Positions 26,390 through 36,250 are shown, counted from the stretch's first letter. The stretch is DNA of 50,824 nucleotides from Actinomycetes bacterium (GCA_024638645.1 JAHEJX010000016.1:1-50824), one strand, 5' to 3'. Notes: generated by a model not told the origin, from the sequence alone. Made by a program: numbers and translations.

Positions 26390-27283
26390 TTGAAACGTGA
26401 TTGGGCGCGTCTGCTGACCCTCGGCGGCGCGATCATGGTCATGCAGTCGCTGTTCTGGGAATACGCCCGGATGAAGCCTGACAACAACTACCTCGTAAAC
26501 CCCTGGTCGACGCGAGGCCTGGACTCGATTCACGGCGTCGTCTTTGCCGTCATCGGCGCCGCCCTGCTGGTGGCGGGCCTCGTCATCGGTTCGAAGTTCA
26601 CTCGCGACCCCCGCAATTCGCTGATAGTCGTTGCGGGAGTTGTGGTTGCCGCCGTTCTATTCACAGTCGTTTTCGCGGGCGGAGAGACTGCGACCGTAGG
26701 CGGCGGCCTCGGCGGGATCGTCCTCGGTCTGCTCATCGGCTACACAATTTACGTTGCGGCACAACGTGTCACCGAACGTCAGTACGGAGCGGGGTCTTCT
26801 CAAGCGAGACTGCTCAAGGGGGGAACCGGGACTCTGCTGCTACTGGTTGCCCTCGGTATCGGAACCGTACTTTCCAACGCCATCTTCGGGGACGGCCGTG
26901 AATTCGCAGCCCCTGTTGCCGTTCTCATATTGATGGCCCTCATTGGCGCCTTGGTCTCATTGATGCGTGAAGTTGCCATGGCTGCCAACCGTATGTTGAT
27001 TGCAACCACAATCGTTGCCGGCACTGCGATTGGTCTCTCCGGAGCCGCCGTCCGCTCGACGTTGGTGCGCCTGCAAGCAGAGGGGGGCAATATCCCCGGC
27101 CAGTACCGCGACACCCAGGTCACGTGGGGATACTTCCTAGCCAACATCGGTGTCGTGGTGTTCTTCATGGGCGCCGTGATGCTGTGGGCACGCCGGCGCG
27201 ATGTTGTCCAGGCCCAGCAAAGGGCCGCCAAACAGCGGGCAGCGGCTGAGGCCAGTGCTGCAGAGTTGGCTGCAGCCGGTTAG
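26390..27283 (+). CDS. Polytopic membrane protein of unknown function
   Basis: A 297-aa membrane protein with about seven hydrophobic segments (near residues 8-22, 43-63, 74-95, 100-120, 140-160, 170-190, 205-225, 245-270), joined by short loops. The last 30 residues are charged and Ala-rich. The start is TTG 26390 with GGAGGAAAGAGGAC upstream. No transport or enzymatic motif was recognised. It converges on mdh with a 4-base overlap of the ends (27280-27283). Function unknown. Confidence 0.7.
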   Translation: MKRDWARLLTLGGAIMVMQSLFWEYARMKPDNNYLVNPWSTRGLDSIHGVVFAVIGAALLVAGLVIGSKFTRDPRNSLIVVAGVVVAAVLFTVVFAGGETATVGGGLGGIVLGLLIGYTIYVAAQRVTERQYGAGSSQARLLKGGTGTLLLLVALGIGTVLSNAIFGDGREFAAPVAVLILMALIGALVSLMREVAMAANRMLIATTIVAGTAIGLSGAAVRSTLVRLQAEGGNIPGQYRDTQVTWGYFLANIGVVVFFMGAVMLWARRRDVVQAQQRAAKQRAAAEASAAELAAAG

Positions 27284-28221
27284 CCGCCTGATCCGATCTG
27301 ACGGAGGTCGTCGACCTTCTCCCTGACGGCCTCTGCTGCCTCGCGCAGCGCCTCCGTCTCCCCGTTCGTGAGCGGCGCCTCGATGATCTCAGTCACTCCG
27401 GACGCCCCGAGCTTGGCGAGCACGCCGAGATAGACGCCATCGATTCCGTATTGGCCCTCAGTCCATGCACACACCGGCATCGTCTCCTCAGAATCGGTGA
27501 GGATGGCTCTTACCATTGCCGCGGCAGCCGCCGACGGGGCGTAGTACGCGCTGCCGGTCTTGAGTAGCCCAACAATCTCGGCTCCCCCATTGCGGGTTCG
27601 GTCGACCAATTCCTCAATCGTCTCTGCGTCGAGAACGTCAGCGAGCGGGCGGCCCCCGACCTTACAAAGTGACGGCACGGGCACCATTGTCGCCCCGTGG
27701 CTGCCGAGCGTGACGGCCTCGATATCGAGGATGTCGGCACCCGTCTTTTCGGCGATGAAGTGCGCAAAGCGGGCCGAATCGAGCATGCCGGCCTGGCCCA
27801 TCACCTTGTTGCGGGGAAGCCCAGACACCTCAGCGGCCAGCGTCGTCATCTGGTCGAGCGGATTGGTTACCACCACGAGGATCGCCTCAGGAGAGTGCTC
27901 CATGAGCCTATTGGTCACGTCGGTGACGATTCCGGCGTTCACCTCGAGGAGGTCCATGCGGGTCATCCCAGGCTTGCGAGGCAACCCGGCAGTAATGACA
28001 ACAACATCGCTGCCCGCCGTGTCTGCATAGTCATTGGTGCCCGTCACCAGAGTTCGATACTTCTCGACTGGACGGGATTGGTTCATGTCGAGGGCGAGAC
28101 CTTGCGGAAGTCCCTCGACAATGTCGGTCATGACGACCTGGTCCGCAACGTCGGCCTCAGCAAGACGCTGGGCGGTGGTCGAGCCGTACTTGCCGGCCCC
28201 GACAACTGTGATTTTGCTCAT
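27280..28221 (-). CDS. mdh: Malate dehydrogenase (LDH-like)
   Basis: A 313-aa NAD-dependent malate dehydrogenase of the lactate-dehydrogenase-like type. Motifs are the nucleotide-binding ITVVGAGKYGSTTAQRLAE; VVVITAGLPRKPGMTRMDLLEVN, whose Arg at the specificity loop indicates malate/oxaloacetate rather than lactate; VVTNPLDQMT; and the catalytic His in VTLGSHGATMVP. The start has AGGAGG. It is preceded by icd with an 18-base gap, so the two TCA-cycle genes share a transcript. Confidence 0.93.
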   Translation of the reverse strand: MSKITVVGAGKYGSTTAQRLAEADVADQVVMTDIVEGLPQGLALDMNQSRPVEKYRTLVTGTNDYADTAGSDVVVITAGLPRKPGMTRMDLLEVNAGIVTDVTNRLMEHSPEAILVVVTNPLDQMTTLAAEVSGLPRNKVMGQAGMLDSARFAHFIAEKTGADILDIEAVTLGSHGATMVPVPSLCKVGGRPLADVLDAETIEELVDRTRNGGAEIVGLLKTGSAYYAPSAAAAAMVRAILTDSEETMPVCAWTEGQYGIDGVYLGVLAKLGASGVTEIIEAPLTNGETEALREAAEAVREKVDDLRQIGSGG

Positions 28222-28239
28222 TTCGCTCCGCCTCCTGGA

Positions 28240-29442
28240 TTACATGTTCTCGATTACGGCCGAGGCGAATTCGCTCGTCTTCACTTCGGTGGCGCCGTCC
28301 ATCAGTCGGGCAAAGTCGTAAGTCACGATCTTCGAGGAGATCGCCCCCTCGAGTCCCTTGACGATCAAGTCGGCAGCTTCTGTCCATCCCATGTAGCGCA
28401 GCATGATCTCGCCCGACAGGGTGAGTGAGCCTGGGTTGACCTTGTCCATACCTGTGTATTTGGGCGCCGTGCCATGGGTGGCCTCGAACAGCCCATGGCC
28501 GGTGACGTAGTTGATATTGGCGCCAGGAGCGATCCCGATGCCGCCAACCTGAGCGGCCAACGCGTCACTGATGTAGTCGCCATTGAGGTTCATGGTCGCG
28601 ATGACGTCGTACTCAGCCGGCCGGGTGAGGATCTGCTGGAGGAACGCATCTGCGATGACGTCCTTGACGAGCACCTTGTCACCAGGATCGCCGCCGCAGT
28701 CTTCCCAGGAAACCGCAACATCAGCAAACTCTTCCTTCACCAGCTCGTAGCCCCACTCGCGGAAGGCGCCTTCGGTGTACTTCATGATGTTGCCTTTGTG
28801 GACAAGCGTCACCGACTTGCGTCCCTCTTCCACTGCGTACTTGATCGCAGCGCGGATCAGCCGCTTGCTGCCGGAAATGGAGACGGGTTTGATGCCGAGG
28901 CCGCTGTCTTCCTTGATGTCCCAGCCGAACGTTTCGGACAGGAAATCGAGTAGCTCCTTGGCGCCCTCGCTATTGGCCTCGAGTTCCTTGCCCGCATATA
29001 CATCTTCTGTTGCCTCTCGGAAGATGACCATGTCCACCAGCTCGGGCTGTTTGACCGGAGAGGGCACCCCCTTGTACCAACGAACCGGCCGGAATGTCAC
29101 ATAGAGATCGAGGATTTGCCTGAGTGCAACGTTGAGGCTGCGGATACCGCCACCAACCGGGGTCGTGAGTGGCCCCTTGATGCTGACGAGATAAGTGCGG
29201 AAGGCCTCGACAGTTTCTTCGGGCAGCCACTGACCCGTCTGGTCAAACGCCTTCTGGCCCGCAAGCACCTCTTGCCAGGCAATGGCCCGGTCGCCACCGT
29301 ATGCCTTTTCGACGGCAGCGTCCATGATGCGCTGTGACGCAGCCCAGATGTCCGGGCCGATTCCATCACCTTCGATAAAAGGGATGATGGGGTCGTTGGG
29401 GATCTGGAGCCCATCTGGGCCCATAGTGATCGCGGTCGCCAT
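28240..29442 (-). CDS. icd: NADP-type isocitrate dehydrogenase
   Basis: A 400-aa homodimeric isocitrate dehydrogenase (type I, Escherichia coli-like), giving 2-oxoglutarate and CO2. The signature is visible: [14 protein letters not shown], the substrate loop [19 protein letters not shown] with the regulatory Ser, TEDVYAGKE, and [25 protein letters not shown] for cofactor binding. The [15 protein letters not shown] segment lies in the nucleotide-specificity region and fits NADP use, which I infer from family resemblance. It lies between folD (79 bases upstream) and mdh (18 bases downstream) on the same strand. Confidence 0.93.
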   Translation of the reverse strand: MATAITMGPDGLQIPNDPIIPFIEGDGIGPDIWAASQRIMDAAVEKAYGGDRAIAWQEVLAGQKAFDQTGQWLPEETVEAFRTYLVSIKGPLTTPVGGGIRSLNVALRQILDLYVTFRPVRWYKGVPSPVKQPELVDMVIFREATEDVYAGKELEANSEGAKELLDFLSETFGWDIKEDSGLGIKPVSISGSKRLIRAAIKYAVEEGRKSVTLVHKGNIMKYTEGAFREWGYELVKEEFADVAVSWEDCGGDPGDKVLVKDVIADAFLQQILTRPAEYDVIATMNLNGDYISDALAAQVGGIGIAPGANINYVTGHGLFEATHGTAPKYTGMDKVNPGSLTLSGEIMLRYMGWTEAADLIVKGLEGAISSKIVTYDFARLMDGATEVKTSEFASAVIENM

Positions 29443-29502
29443 GTTCGGCTGGTCTCCTGTCCTGGTGAAATCAGAAGCAGGCTAGCGGGGTAGGACCATG
29501 GC

Positions 29503-29521
29503 TCGGCCTGCGAGGGGCCGA
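29503..29521 (-). terminator. Weak hairpin after folD
   Basis: TCGGCC and GGCCGA (6-bp stem, 7-base loop) lie next to the folD stop. There is no T-run on the minus strand. It may attenuate read-through into icd rather than stop it. Confidence 0.25.
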
Positions 29522-30382
29522 TCACACAAGTCCGGCGCTGCGCTCCGCAGCCGCAACGGTGTTCTCCAAGAGCGAGGCGATTGTCATTGGGCCCACCCCG
29601 CCAGGAACCGGGGTGATCGCCCCGGCAACATCGGCCACTGCGTCGTAGTCCACATCACCGACGAGTCCGTTTTCGGTCCGGTTGATACCGACGTCGATCA
29701 CGGTCGCCCCTGGCTTGACGAAGTCGGCGCCGACGAAGTTGGGGCGTCCGATCGCGACGATCAGGATGTCCGCTTCGCGCGACATGCCGGCGAGGTCCGG
29801 CGTGCGGGAATGGGTTTGGATCACAGTGGCATCAACCCCTTTGGCACTCAACAAGAGCACCATGGGGCGCCCGACGAGGAAGGAGCGGCCGATGACGACG
29901 GCGAGCTTGCCGCTCGTCTCGATCTCGTAGTGCTGGAGAACTCGCATGATGCCGGCTGGTGTCGCCGGACGGGGTCCCGGCCGATCGAGCACGAGCCGTC
30001 CGAGCGAGTCCGGGTGGAGGCCGTCTGCGTCCTTGTCCGGGTCGATCGTCTCGACTGCTCTATTGCCGTCGAGGCCGTCCGGGAGGGGCAACTGGACGAT
30101 CATCCCGTCGACCTTGTCGTTGGCATTCAGATCGCGGATGAGGTCTTCGACTTCGTCCTGGGATGCGGTTGCGGGCAAGGTGCGGTCGTACGACAACATG
30201 CCGGCCGCAGTCGCGGCCTTGTGTTTGCCGCGCACGTAGACCTGAGAAGCAGCATCCTCGCCAACCAAAACAGTGGCAAGGCCAACGCTGCGCCCATGCC
30301 CGGCGAGCGCCGCTACCCGCTGCCTGACCTCCTCGCGAACAACGGCCGCAACCTCTTTACCCGACAGAACCTGTGCGCTCAA
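29522..30382 (-). CDS. folD: Methylenetetrahydrofolate dehydrogenase/cyclohydrolase
   Basis: A 286-aa bifunctional FolD. It interconverts 5,10-methylene-THF, methenyl-THF and 10-formyl-THF, the one-carbon donor for purine synthesis. The YVRGKHKAA segment has the catalytic Lys, QLPLPDGLD and GLHPDSLGRLVLD are family stretches, and the NADP site is VVIGRSFLVGRPMVLLL. The start is TTG overlapping the purH stop (TTGA), so the formyl-THF producer is coupled to its main consumers, PurH and PurN, directly upstream. Confidence 0.93.
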   Translation of the reverse strand: MSAQVLSGKEVAAVVREEVRQRVAALAGHGRSVGLATVLVGEDAASQVYVRGKHKAATAAGMLSYDRTLPATASQDEVEDLIRDLNANDKVDGMIVQLPLPDGLDGNRAVETIDPDKDADGLHPDSLGRLVLDRPGPRPATPAGIMRVLQHYEIETSGKLAVVIGRSFLVGRPMVLLLSAKGVDATVIQTHSRTPDLAGMSREADILIVAIGRPNFVGADFVKPGATVIDVGINRTENGLVGDVDYDAVADVAGAITPVPGGVGPMTIASLLENTVAAAERSAGLV

Positions 30383-31923
30383 TGCTTGAAGTACCTCCGA
30401 CTTGTGAAGACGAGGCCGATGCCATGCTCATCCGCAGCGGCGATGACCTCGTCGTCTCGCATAGACCCACCCGGTTCGATAATCGCCGTTATCCCCGCCG
30501 CGGCCAACGCGTCGATGCCATCGCGGAACGGGAAGAAGGCATCGCTGGCAGCTACGGCGCCATTCGTGCGCTCGCCTGCCTTGTCGATTGCTCGCTGCGC
30601 CGCCCCAACCCGACTCTGGTCGCCGGCGCCCACACCCACCGCAGCCTCCTCGACGGCGATGACAATGGCATTCGATTTTGTGTGCGCCGCGACAACCCAG
30701 GCGAAGGCCAGGTCGGCCTGTTCCTCCGCCGTCGGCTTGCGGGCTGAGACGGTCTCCCACGCGTCGTCCCACCGATTGCCCACTGCCAGCGGTACTGGTG
30801 GATATTCCTGGATGAGGGCGCCCCGCTCGATGTGGCGCATTTCCAGGCCGCCACGGCCGGGGGGCGGCGCGACGAGCACCCGTAGGTTCGCCTTCGCCGC
30901 GAAGATCGCAGCCGCGTCGTCCGAGACGCTGGGCGCGATGACAACCTCCACGAAGTATTGGGTAATCGCTTCGGCGGTGGACGCGTCTACCTCTACATTG
31001 GCCGCAACGATCCCACCGAAGGCTGCGAGCGGATCGCAGGCCCATGCGGCTGCAAAGGCCGCACTCAGGTCTTCACGAACGGCCGCACCCGCCGCGTTGG
31101 TGTGTTTGATGACGGCAACTCCGACGAATCCGAGGTCGTTGACAAGGCGCCACGCAGCATCGGTATCGAGGTAGTTGTTGAAGGACATCGGCTTGCCCTG
31201 CAACTGGGTGGCATCGGTCCACCAAGAACCGACTCCCGTCCGCTGCTCGTACAGTGCCGCGGATTGCTCCGGATTCTCGCCGTAGCGCAGGCTCTCGACC
31301 TTGGAGAGGGCCACCACAACCCGCTCCGGAAGCGATTCATCGCGATGGAGCCAGTCGGTGATTGCAGCGTCGTAGGAAGCGGTCGAATAGAAGGCTTCTT
31401 TCGCAAGCGCCTCCCGCAGCTCAATGTCCAGCCCGCCGCCTTCGATGGCGGTGGCCACCGCTTCATACTGACTAGGAGAAGTCACTACCCCGACCCATCT
31501 GTAGTTCTTGGCAGCGGACCTAATCAACGTGGGCCCACCAATGTCGATGTTCTCGATGGCTTCTTCCGGCGTCACGCCGTCACGAGCCACAGTTGACTCG
31601 AAGGGGTAGAGGTTGACCACAACGAGTTCGAACGGCGCGATGTCGTGCTCGATCAAGTCGTCTGTGTGGTCGGATTGAGAGTGGTCGGCCAGGATGCCAC
31701 CGTGGATTCGAGGATGAAGTGTCTTGACTCTGCCCCCGAGCATTTCCGGTGCACCCGTGACCTCTGCGACGGTGGTTACCGGCAGGCCCGCCTCGCTGAT
31801 CGTGCGAGCCGTTCCCCCCGATGACACGACTTCAACGCCGGCGGCCACCAGCCTTCCGACGAACTCGATCAAGCCCGACTTGTCTGACACAGAAACAAGC
31901 GCCCGTTTGACCGCGCGTTTCAC
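30379..31923 (-). CDS. purH: Bifunctional AICAR transformylase/IMP cyclohydrolase
   Basis: A 514-aa enzyme for the last two steps of IMP synthesis. The N-terminal IMP cyclohydrolase domain (1-~200) has RALVSVSDKSGLIEFV, SSGGTARTI and VKTLHPRIHGGIL. The transformylase domain has LRYGENPEQSAALY, the Lys-His pair in VIKHTNAAGAA (usually KHTNPCGAA), and SDAFFPFRDGID. The variant NA for PC next to the catalytic His is a mild deviation. The start is GTG overlapping the purN stop (GTGA). Confidence 0.93.
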   Translation of the reverse strand: MKRAVKRALVSVSDKSGLIEFVGRLVAAGVEVVSSGGTARTISEAGLPVTTVAEVTGAPEMLGGRVKTLHPRIHGGILADHSQSDHTDDLIEHDIAPFELVVVNLYPFESTVARDGVTPEEAIENIDIGGPTLIRSAAKNYRWVGVVTSPSQYEAVATAIEGGGLDIELREALAKEAFYSTASYDAAITDWLHRDESLPERVVVALSKVESLRYGENPEQSAALYEQRTGVGSWWTDATQLQGKPMSFNNYLDTDAAWRLVNDLGFVGVAVIKHTNAAGAAVREDLSAAFAAAWACDPLAAFGGIVAANVEVDASTAEAITQYFVEVVIAPSVSDDAAAIFAAKANLRVLVAPPPGRGGLEMRHIERGALIQEYPPVPLAVGNRWDDAWETVSARKPTAEEQADLAFAWVVAAHTKSNAIVIAVEEAAVGVGAGDQSRVGAAQRAIDKAGERTNGAVAASDAFFPFRDGIDALAAAGITAIIEPGGSMRDDEVIAAADEHGIGLVFTSRRYFKH

Positions 31924-32582
31924 GGACTCACCCGCCCTTCGACCTTACGTCCAACTACTTCCAACTGCCCTAGCGCCAGGCTCTGCACGACAGCGGGCAG
32001 CAGTCTGTGCTCCACCCGCTGGATTCGGGCATGGAGCGTAGCCTCGTCGTCACTCGGCATGACCTCGACCGCTTCCTGACAGATGATCGGTCCGTGGTCA
32101 AGCTCCTCGTCCACGAAGTGGACTGTCACGCCGGTTGTCTTGACTCCGTACTCAATTGCGTCGCGTATTGCGCGCCCACCCTTGAATGCGGGGAGAAGCG
32201 AGGGGTGGATGTTGATGATGCGATGACGAAACCGATGAATTGCCGCCTCACCGAGAATCCGCATGAACCCCGCAAGCACGATGTAGTTCGGTTCGAATGC
32301 GGCAGCGGCGTCGGCAATGGCATCCGTGAACTCGTCCCGATCCTGAAAGTCTGACCAGTCGACGACGACACCGGGGATGCCGGCTGCGAGCGCACGTTCC
32401 AGGGCCTGCACGTGTGGCCGATCCGAGACGACTCCAACTACCGACCAATCCGGGCTGGAATCGTCGAGCAGCGCCTGCAGATTGGTGCCGGAGCCGGACG
32501 CCAACACGACGATCCGACACGACTTGGCAAGCTCAGAGGAAACGTTGCTCCCCTTTGCTGCGGAACGCCTGGGAGAACGCAT
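31920..32582 (-). CDS. purN: Phosphoribosylglycinamide formyltransferase 1
   Basis: A 220-aa GAR transformylase that uses 10-formyl-THF. The core starts CRIVVLASGSGTNLQALLDD, followed by the catalytic region INIHPSLLPAFKG (Asn and His) and the Asp in EELDHGPIICQEA. The only good start before the first beta strand is ATG 32582, which places about 20 residues before the core and makes the gene overlap the upstream membrane-protein gene by 50 bases. There is no strong ribosome site, so translation is probably coupled. Downstream is purH (GTGA overlap). Confidence 0.85.
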   Translation of the reverse strand: MRSPRRSAAKGSNVSSELAKSCRIVVLASGSGTNLQALLDDSSPDWSVVGVVSDRPHVQALERALAAGIPGVVVDWSDFQDRDEFTDAIADAAAAFEPNYIVLAGFMRILGEAAIHRFRHRIINIHPSLLPAFKGGRAIRDAIEYGVKTTGVTVHFVDEELDHGPIICQEAVEVMPSDDEATLHARIQRVEHRLLPAVVQSLALGQLEVVGRKVEGRVSP

Positions 32583-33363
32583 GCTCGTTGAAGTATTCGC
32601 CGGGGATCGTGCCGTCGGCGGCGTAGTGGTAGAGAGCAACCTGGAAGATGCCGGAGAGCGTCGCGATGACGATCGCCGCGGCGGCCACCAGCAGCACACC
32701 GATGATCGCGATAGCAAGTAGCCCATTTGTCGCACCGAGAACGATCAAAGCGATTCCGGGAAGCGCGCCGACCAGTCCGATGAGGCCGAAGCCCACTTGT
32801 GCCGCGAGGTTTTCGCCCCAGGTGCGCTTGAAGAGATCTACGGAGCGACGCACAGCCGGCCCCACACTGTGCCCTTCGACGACGATGATGGGCAGCACGA
32901 GGAACGTCACAACTGCCCACGCCATACCGACGAGACCGATCACGATACGACCGACGGCCCCGGCACGCTCCTCGATCGATCGCAGGATGAACGACACCGT
33001 TGCCGAGACGATCGCCCAGGGCAGGATCTTGCCTGCCCTGGCGCTGGCCCCCCGTATGGCGCTGCCGAGCGTTGGGTCACCACCGTTGAGCCTTTCATGG
33101 GCGGCGCTGACCAGGGCGGCGTTGAAGAAGATCGTCACGTAGGCAAGCGCCAAGTACATGATGAAGAACTGGATGTAGTTGGCCGTCGTCGGTTCCCAGG
33201 TGTCGAGATTCGAGTTCGACAAGAAGATCGGAATGGCAAAGAGAGCGATCGTGATGATCGTTGCGATCGTCGACATGATGGGTAGGAGCATCAGCTCCTT
33301 GTCGGCCTTGAGGACACGCCAGGACGATTTGGCGATATCCATTGTGTTTCTGATGCGGCTCAT
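32533..33363 (-). CDS. DUF6159-like integral membrane protein
   Basis: A 276-aa polytopic protein. About six hydrophobic helices are visible (near residues 25-48, 62-85, 112-130, 140-165, 195-218, 222-245), with WxVLKADKELMLLPIMS near the N-terminus and FQVALYHYAADG near the C-terminus, as in DUF6159 proteins. No transport signature is known. Its 3' end overlaps purN, so it is the first member of the purN-purH-folD run, or at least coupled to it. Function unknown. Confidence 0.7.
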   Translation of the reverse strand: MSRIRNTMDIAKSSWRVLKADKELMLLPIMSTIATIITIALFAIPIFLSNSNLDTWEPTTANYIQFFIMYLALAYVTIFFNAALVSAAHERLNGGDPTLGSAIRGASARAGKILPWAIVSATVSFILRSIEERAGAVGRIVIGLVGMAWAVVTFLVLPIIVVEGHSVGPAVRRSVDLFKRTWGENLAAQVGFGLIGLVGALPGIALIVLGATNGLLAIAIIGVLLVAAAAIVIATLSGIFQVALYHYAADGTIPGEYFNEHAFSQAFRSKGEQRFL

Positions 33364-33390
33364 ATGGGCTGAGCGTAGCTCAGCACGTGC

Positions 33391-33984
33391 TCACGCTCGT
33401 ATTACCAGGAAGGTGCCGAATCCGATCAGAAGCGCACCACCAGCAACCAGTAGCCAATACCGGGCCTCGGTGGACAGCCGTGTCCCCCCGGCCGCAACGA
33501 CTGCAGCGATGGCGACTTTGGCTGCGACGATGAACGTGTAGAACCCGATCAGGAATGCGAGCCCGCGGCCGGGAGTGTCGCGCCACGCAGTCACCAAAGT
33601 GGGAGCGCCTACACCGATCCAGAAGATCCACGGGTGCGGGTTGAGCAGGTTGACGATGGCGCCTTTGAGCATGTCTCGGCTCGGCCCCACCTCTTCAGTT
33701 CGCCTTGCATGGGAGCGAGCGTTGAGGATCTCCCAACCACCCATGACGATGATTGCCAGGCCGCCGGCAATGGCAATCCCCCGCACCCACGTCTCGGGAA
33801 CCGACGAGATGACGAACACGGAGGCTGCGACGATCGGGGTATCGGTGAGCAAGGGCGCAATGGCGACCCTGACACCCGCGCCGAAACCGCTGCGCAGAGT
33901 CGACGTGACCACCAGAGCCTGCAGCGGACCGGGCGAGATGCCCGCACTGAGCCCAAGCCCAATGCCGAGCAGCAGCTCAGTCAC
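33391..33984 (-). CDS. LysE/RhtB-family exporter
   Basis: A 197-aa membrane protein with six predicted helices. The family N-terminus GLSAGISPGPLQALVVTSTLRSGFGAGVRVAIAPLLTDTPIV is clear, and NLLNPHPWIFWIGVGAPTLV is the second conserved stretch (NPK/NPH motif). LysE/RhtB proteins export amino acids or other small polar molecules; the substrate cannot be read. It lies 21 bases after sucD on the same strand. Confidence 0.82.
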   Translation of the reverse strand: MTELLLGIGLGLSAGISPGPLQALVVTSTLRSGFGAGVRVAIAPLLTDTPIVAASVFVISSVPETWVRGIAIAGGLAIIVMGGWEILNARSHARRTEEVGPSRDMLKGAIVNLLNPHPWIFWIGVGAPTLVTAWRDTPGRGLAFLIGFYTFIVAAKVAIAAVVAAGGTRLSTEARYWLLVAGGALLIGFGTFLVIRA

Positions 33985-34005
33985 CGGGAAGAGTTCGCGG
34001 CTGAA

Positions 34006-34929
34006 TCACCCCATTGCCTCGACCATCGCCGCACCCAGGTCGGACGGCGTCGGCGCAATCGTTACATCGGCTTCACGCAATGCGTCGATCTTGGCGTCCG
34101 CAGTGCCCATCCCGCCGGAGATGATGGCTCCGGCGTGCCCCATGCGCTTGCCGGGCGGCGCGGTGGTGCCGGCAATGAAACCGGCAACGGGCTTGGTCAT
34201 GTTCTCGGCAATCCAGGCGGCGGCCTCTTCTTCGGCCGTGCCGCCTATCTCGCCGATCATGATGACGCCTTCGGTGACCGGGTCGTCGTTGAACAGCTTC
34301 AGCACGTCGACGAAGTTGGTGCCGTTGACCGGGTCGCCGCCGATGCCGACCGCGGTCGTCTGGCCGAGCCCGATCGTTGTCAGCTGATAGACAGCCTCGT
34401 ACGTCAACGTGCCGGAGCGGCTCACAACCCCAACCCTGCCGGCCGTGTGGATGTAGCCCGGCATGATGCCGATCTTGCATTCCTCTGGCGTGATGACACC
34501 GGGGCAATTGGGTCCCACGAGCCGCGTACCGCGGTCGTCAAGGTATCGCTTGGCCTTGACCATGTCAGCCACCGGAATGCCCTCGGTGATGCAGATGACG
34601 AGCTCCATGCCGGCCTCGGCAGCTTCCATGATGGCGTCTGCGGCAAAGGGTGGCGGTACGTATACGACGCTGGCATCGGCGCCTGTGGCATCTTTCGCCT
34701 CGGTTACCGAGCGGAATATCGGAAGGTCGAGTTCGTAGGTATCACCCCGGCCCGGCACTCCGGAGTGATCCGTCTCACCGGCGAAATGCTCGACCGTGCC
34801 GGCCTTCGACGGATGGACCGCAGCCACCATCTGCGTGCCGTACGCGATGGCCATGTCCGTGTGGAAGCGACCGGTGCGGCCCAATCCCTGGACGAGAACC
34901 TTGGTGCCCGCGTTGACGAGGATGCTCAT
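34006..34929 (-). CDS. sucD: Succinyl-CoA synthetase alpha subunit
   Basis: A 307-aa subunit that carries the phosphorylated His. The active-site segment [30 protein letters not shown] and [12 protein letters not shown] are conserved. Two differences from the common type stand out. The CoA-binding loop, GFTGSQGTFH in E. coli, is shorter here (GLGRTGRFH). About 19 extra residues ([19 protein letters not shown], near 48-67) follow the HPSKAGT position. The start overlaps sucC (ATGA). Confidence 0.92.
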   Translation of the reverse strand: MSILVNAGTKVLVQGLGRTGRFHTDMAIAYGTQMVAAVHPSKAGTVEHFAGETDHSGVPGRGDTYELDLPIFRSVTEAKDATGADASVVYVPPPFAADAIMEAAEAGMELVICITEGIPVADMVKAKRYLDDRGTRLVGPNCPGVITPEECKIGIMPGYIHTAGRVGVVSRSGTLTYEAVYQLTTIGLGQTTAVGIGGDPVNGTNFVDVLKLFNDDPVTEGVIMIGEIGGTAEEEAAAWIAENMTKPVAGFIAGTTAPPGKRMGHAGAIISGGMGTADAKIDALREADVTIAPTPSDLGAAMVEAMG

Positions 34930-36149
34930 GACGCCAGCCCCACGATCTTCTGCGCTCCGTCCTTCATGTCCTGCGCGCTCACCACGTTGAGCCCGGACTC
35001 GTCGATGATCTGTTTGCCGAGCTCGACGTTGGTGCCTTCGAGGCGGACGACGAGCGGCACTTCGAGCCCAACCTCGTTCACTGCTTCGACCACACCTTCT
35101 GCGATGGTGTCACACTTCATGATGCCGCCGAAGATGTTCACGAAGATCCCCTTCACGTTGGGATCTGCCGTGATGATCTTGAAGGCTTCCGTGATTTTTT
35201 CGGCCGTCGCTCCCCCGCCCACGTCGAGAAAGTTGGCAGGCTCGCCGCCGACATGCTTGATGATGTCCATAGTGGCCATGGCCAGGCCGGCGCCGTTCAC
35301 CATGCACCCGATCGTGCCGTCGAGCTTGATGAAGCTGAGACCGTGTTCGTTGGCGGTTGCCTCCGCAGGATCTTCCTCGCTCACATCGCGCATCCCGGCG
35401 ACATCGGAGTGCCTGTAGAGGGCATTGGCCTCGAAACTCATCTTGCCGTCGAGTGCCATCACCTTGCCGTCCGTGGTCACGACGAGCGGGTTGATCTCGA
35501 CGAGATCTGTGTCGAGCTCAACGGCAACCCGTGCCAGCGTCTGTATGAACTTGACGCCGTTGCGGTGGGCGTCGCCTTCGAGCCCGAGGCCATGCGCCAT
35601 CCGGCTCGCTTGAAACCCCAATAGTCCATGGGCGGGATCGATCTCTTCCTTGAGAATCTTCTCAGGGGTGTTGGCGGCAACCTCCTCGATCTCGGTTCCA
35701 CCTTCGCTCGAGCTCATGACGATGTTGCGGCTCGTAGCGCGATCAAGCAGCACTGAAAGGTAGAGCTCGTCGGCAATGTCGATGCCCTGCTCGATGTAGA
35801 GAGTGTTGACCGTCTTGCCGGCCTCGCCCGTCTGGATCGTGACAAGCGTCGAGCCGAGCATCTTCGTAGCCAGCTCGCGAACCTTGTCCTCAGCAGCAGC
35901 GATCCCGCCGTCGATGCCATCGGTGACCACGTTGACACCACCCAGGTCCGGATGCTCCTTGAAGCGACCCTTGCCGCGCCCCCCGGCGTGAATCTGCGAT
36001 TTCACGACCACGACTTTGTTGCCTGTCTCTTCGATCAGCGGCCGGACTGCGGCGACTGCCTGATCGACGGTGGTGGCCACAACGCCTCGGGGAACCGGGA
36101 TACCCCGTTCCGCCATGAGCTGTTTGGCCTGGTACTCATGAATCTTCAA
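34926..36149 (-). CDS. sucC: Succinyl-CoA synthetase beta subunit
   Basis: A 407-aa ATP-grasp subunit that binds the nucleotide and forms the succinyl-CoA/succinate site with SucD. It has [52 protein letters not shown] and [31 protein letters not shown]. The start is TTG after AGGAGGGCCGC, where most homologues use ATG. It leads sucD (4-base overlap) and completes, with icd, mdh and sdh, much of the TCA cycle within 15 kb. Confidence 0.93.
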   Translation of the reverse strand: MKIHEYQAKQLMAERGIPVPRGVVATTVDQAVAAVRPLIEETGNKVVVVKSQIHAGGRGKGRFKEHPDLGGVNVVTDGIDGGIAAAEDKVRELATKMLGSTLVTIQTGEAGKTVNTLYIEQGIDIADELYLSVLLDRATSRNIVMSSSEGGTEIEEVAANTPEKILKEEIDPAHGLLGFQASRMAHGLGLEGDAHRNGVKFIQTLARVAVELDTDLVEINPLVVTTDGKVMALDGKMSFEANALYRHSDVAGMRDVSEEDPAEATANEHGLSFIKLDGTIGCMVNGAGLAMATMDIIKHVGGEPANFLDVGGGATAEKITEAFKIITADPNVKGIFVNIFGGIMKCDTIAEGVVEAVNEVGLEVPLVVRLEGTNVELGKQIIDESGLNVVSAQDMKDGAQKIVGLAS

Positions 36150-36205
36150 GCGGCCCTCCTGGAGCTCTCATGCCGGCGCCATACTCGCAAAAGGATTCTT
36201 GGCTT

Positions 36206-36250
36206 CCCAATCAGCACGGCATCCCAATCAGCACGGCATCCCATCAGCCC
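36206..36250. repeat. 17-bp tandem repeat at the end of the mutase-subunit gene
   Basis: The unit CCCAATCAGCACGGCAT occurs twice exactly (36206-36222, 36223-36239), then a partial third (CCCATCAGC) runs into the last codon and stop of the B12-binding protein gene. It may be a slippage product. Confidence 0.65.

Noticed and set aside
29498-31174. A 558-codon plus-strand frame over folD and purH
   Set aside because: Antisense shadow of conserved enzymes; composition is not protein-like.
31924-32582. Purine riboswitch upstream of purN or guaA
   Set aside because: purN overlaps the preceding gene and guaA follows guaB3 by three bases, leaving no leader for an aptamer.
33634-35418. A 594-codon open frame on the plus strand across lysE, sucD and sucC
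   Set aside because: It is antisense to three clear genes, its translation is rich in Arg, His, Asp and Gly with no domain, and it follows from codon bias in GC-rich DNA.
36206-36250. CRISPR array
   Set aside because: Units are 17 bases with no spacers and only two exact copies; no cas genes are present.
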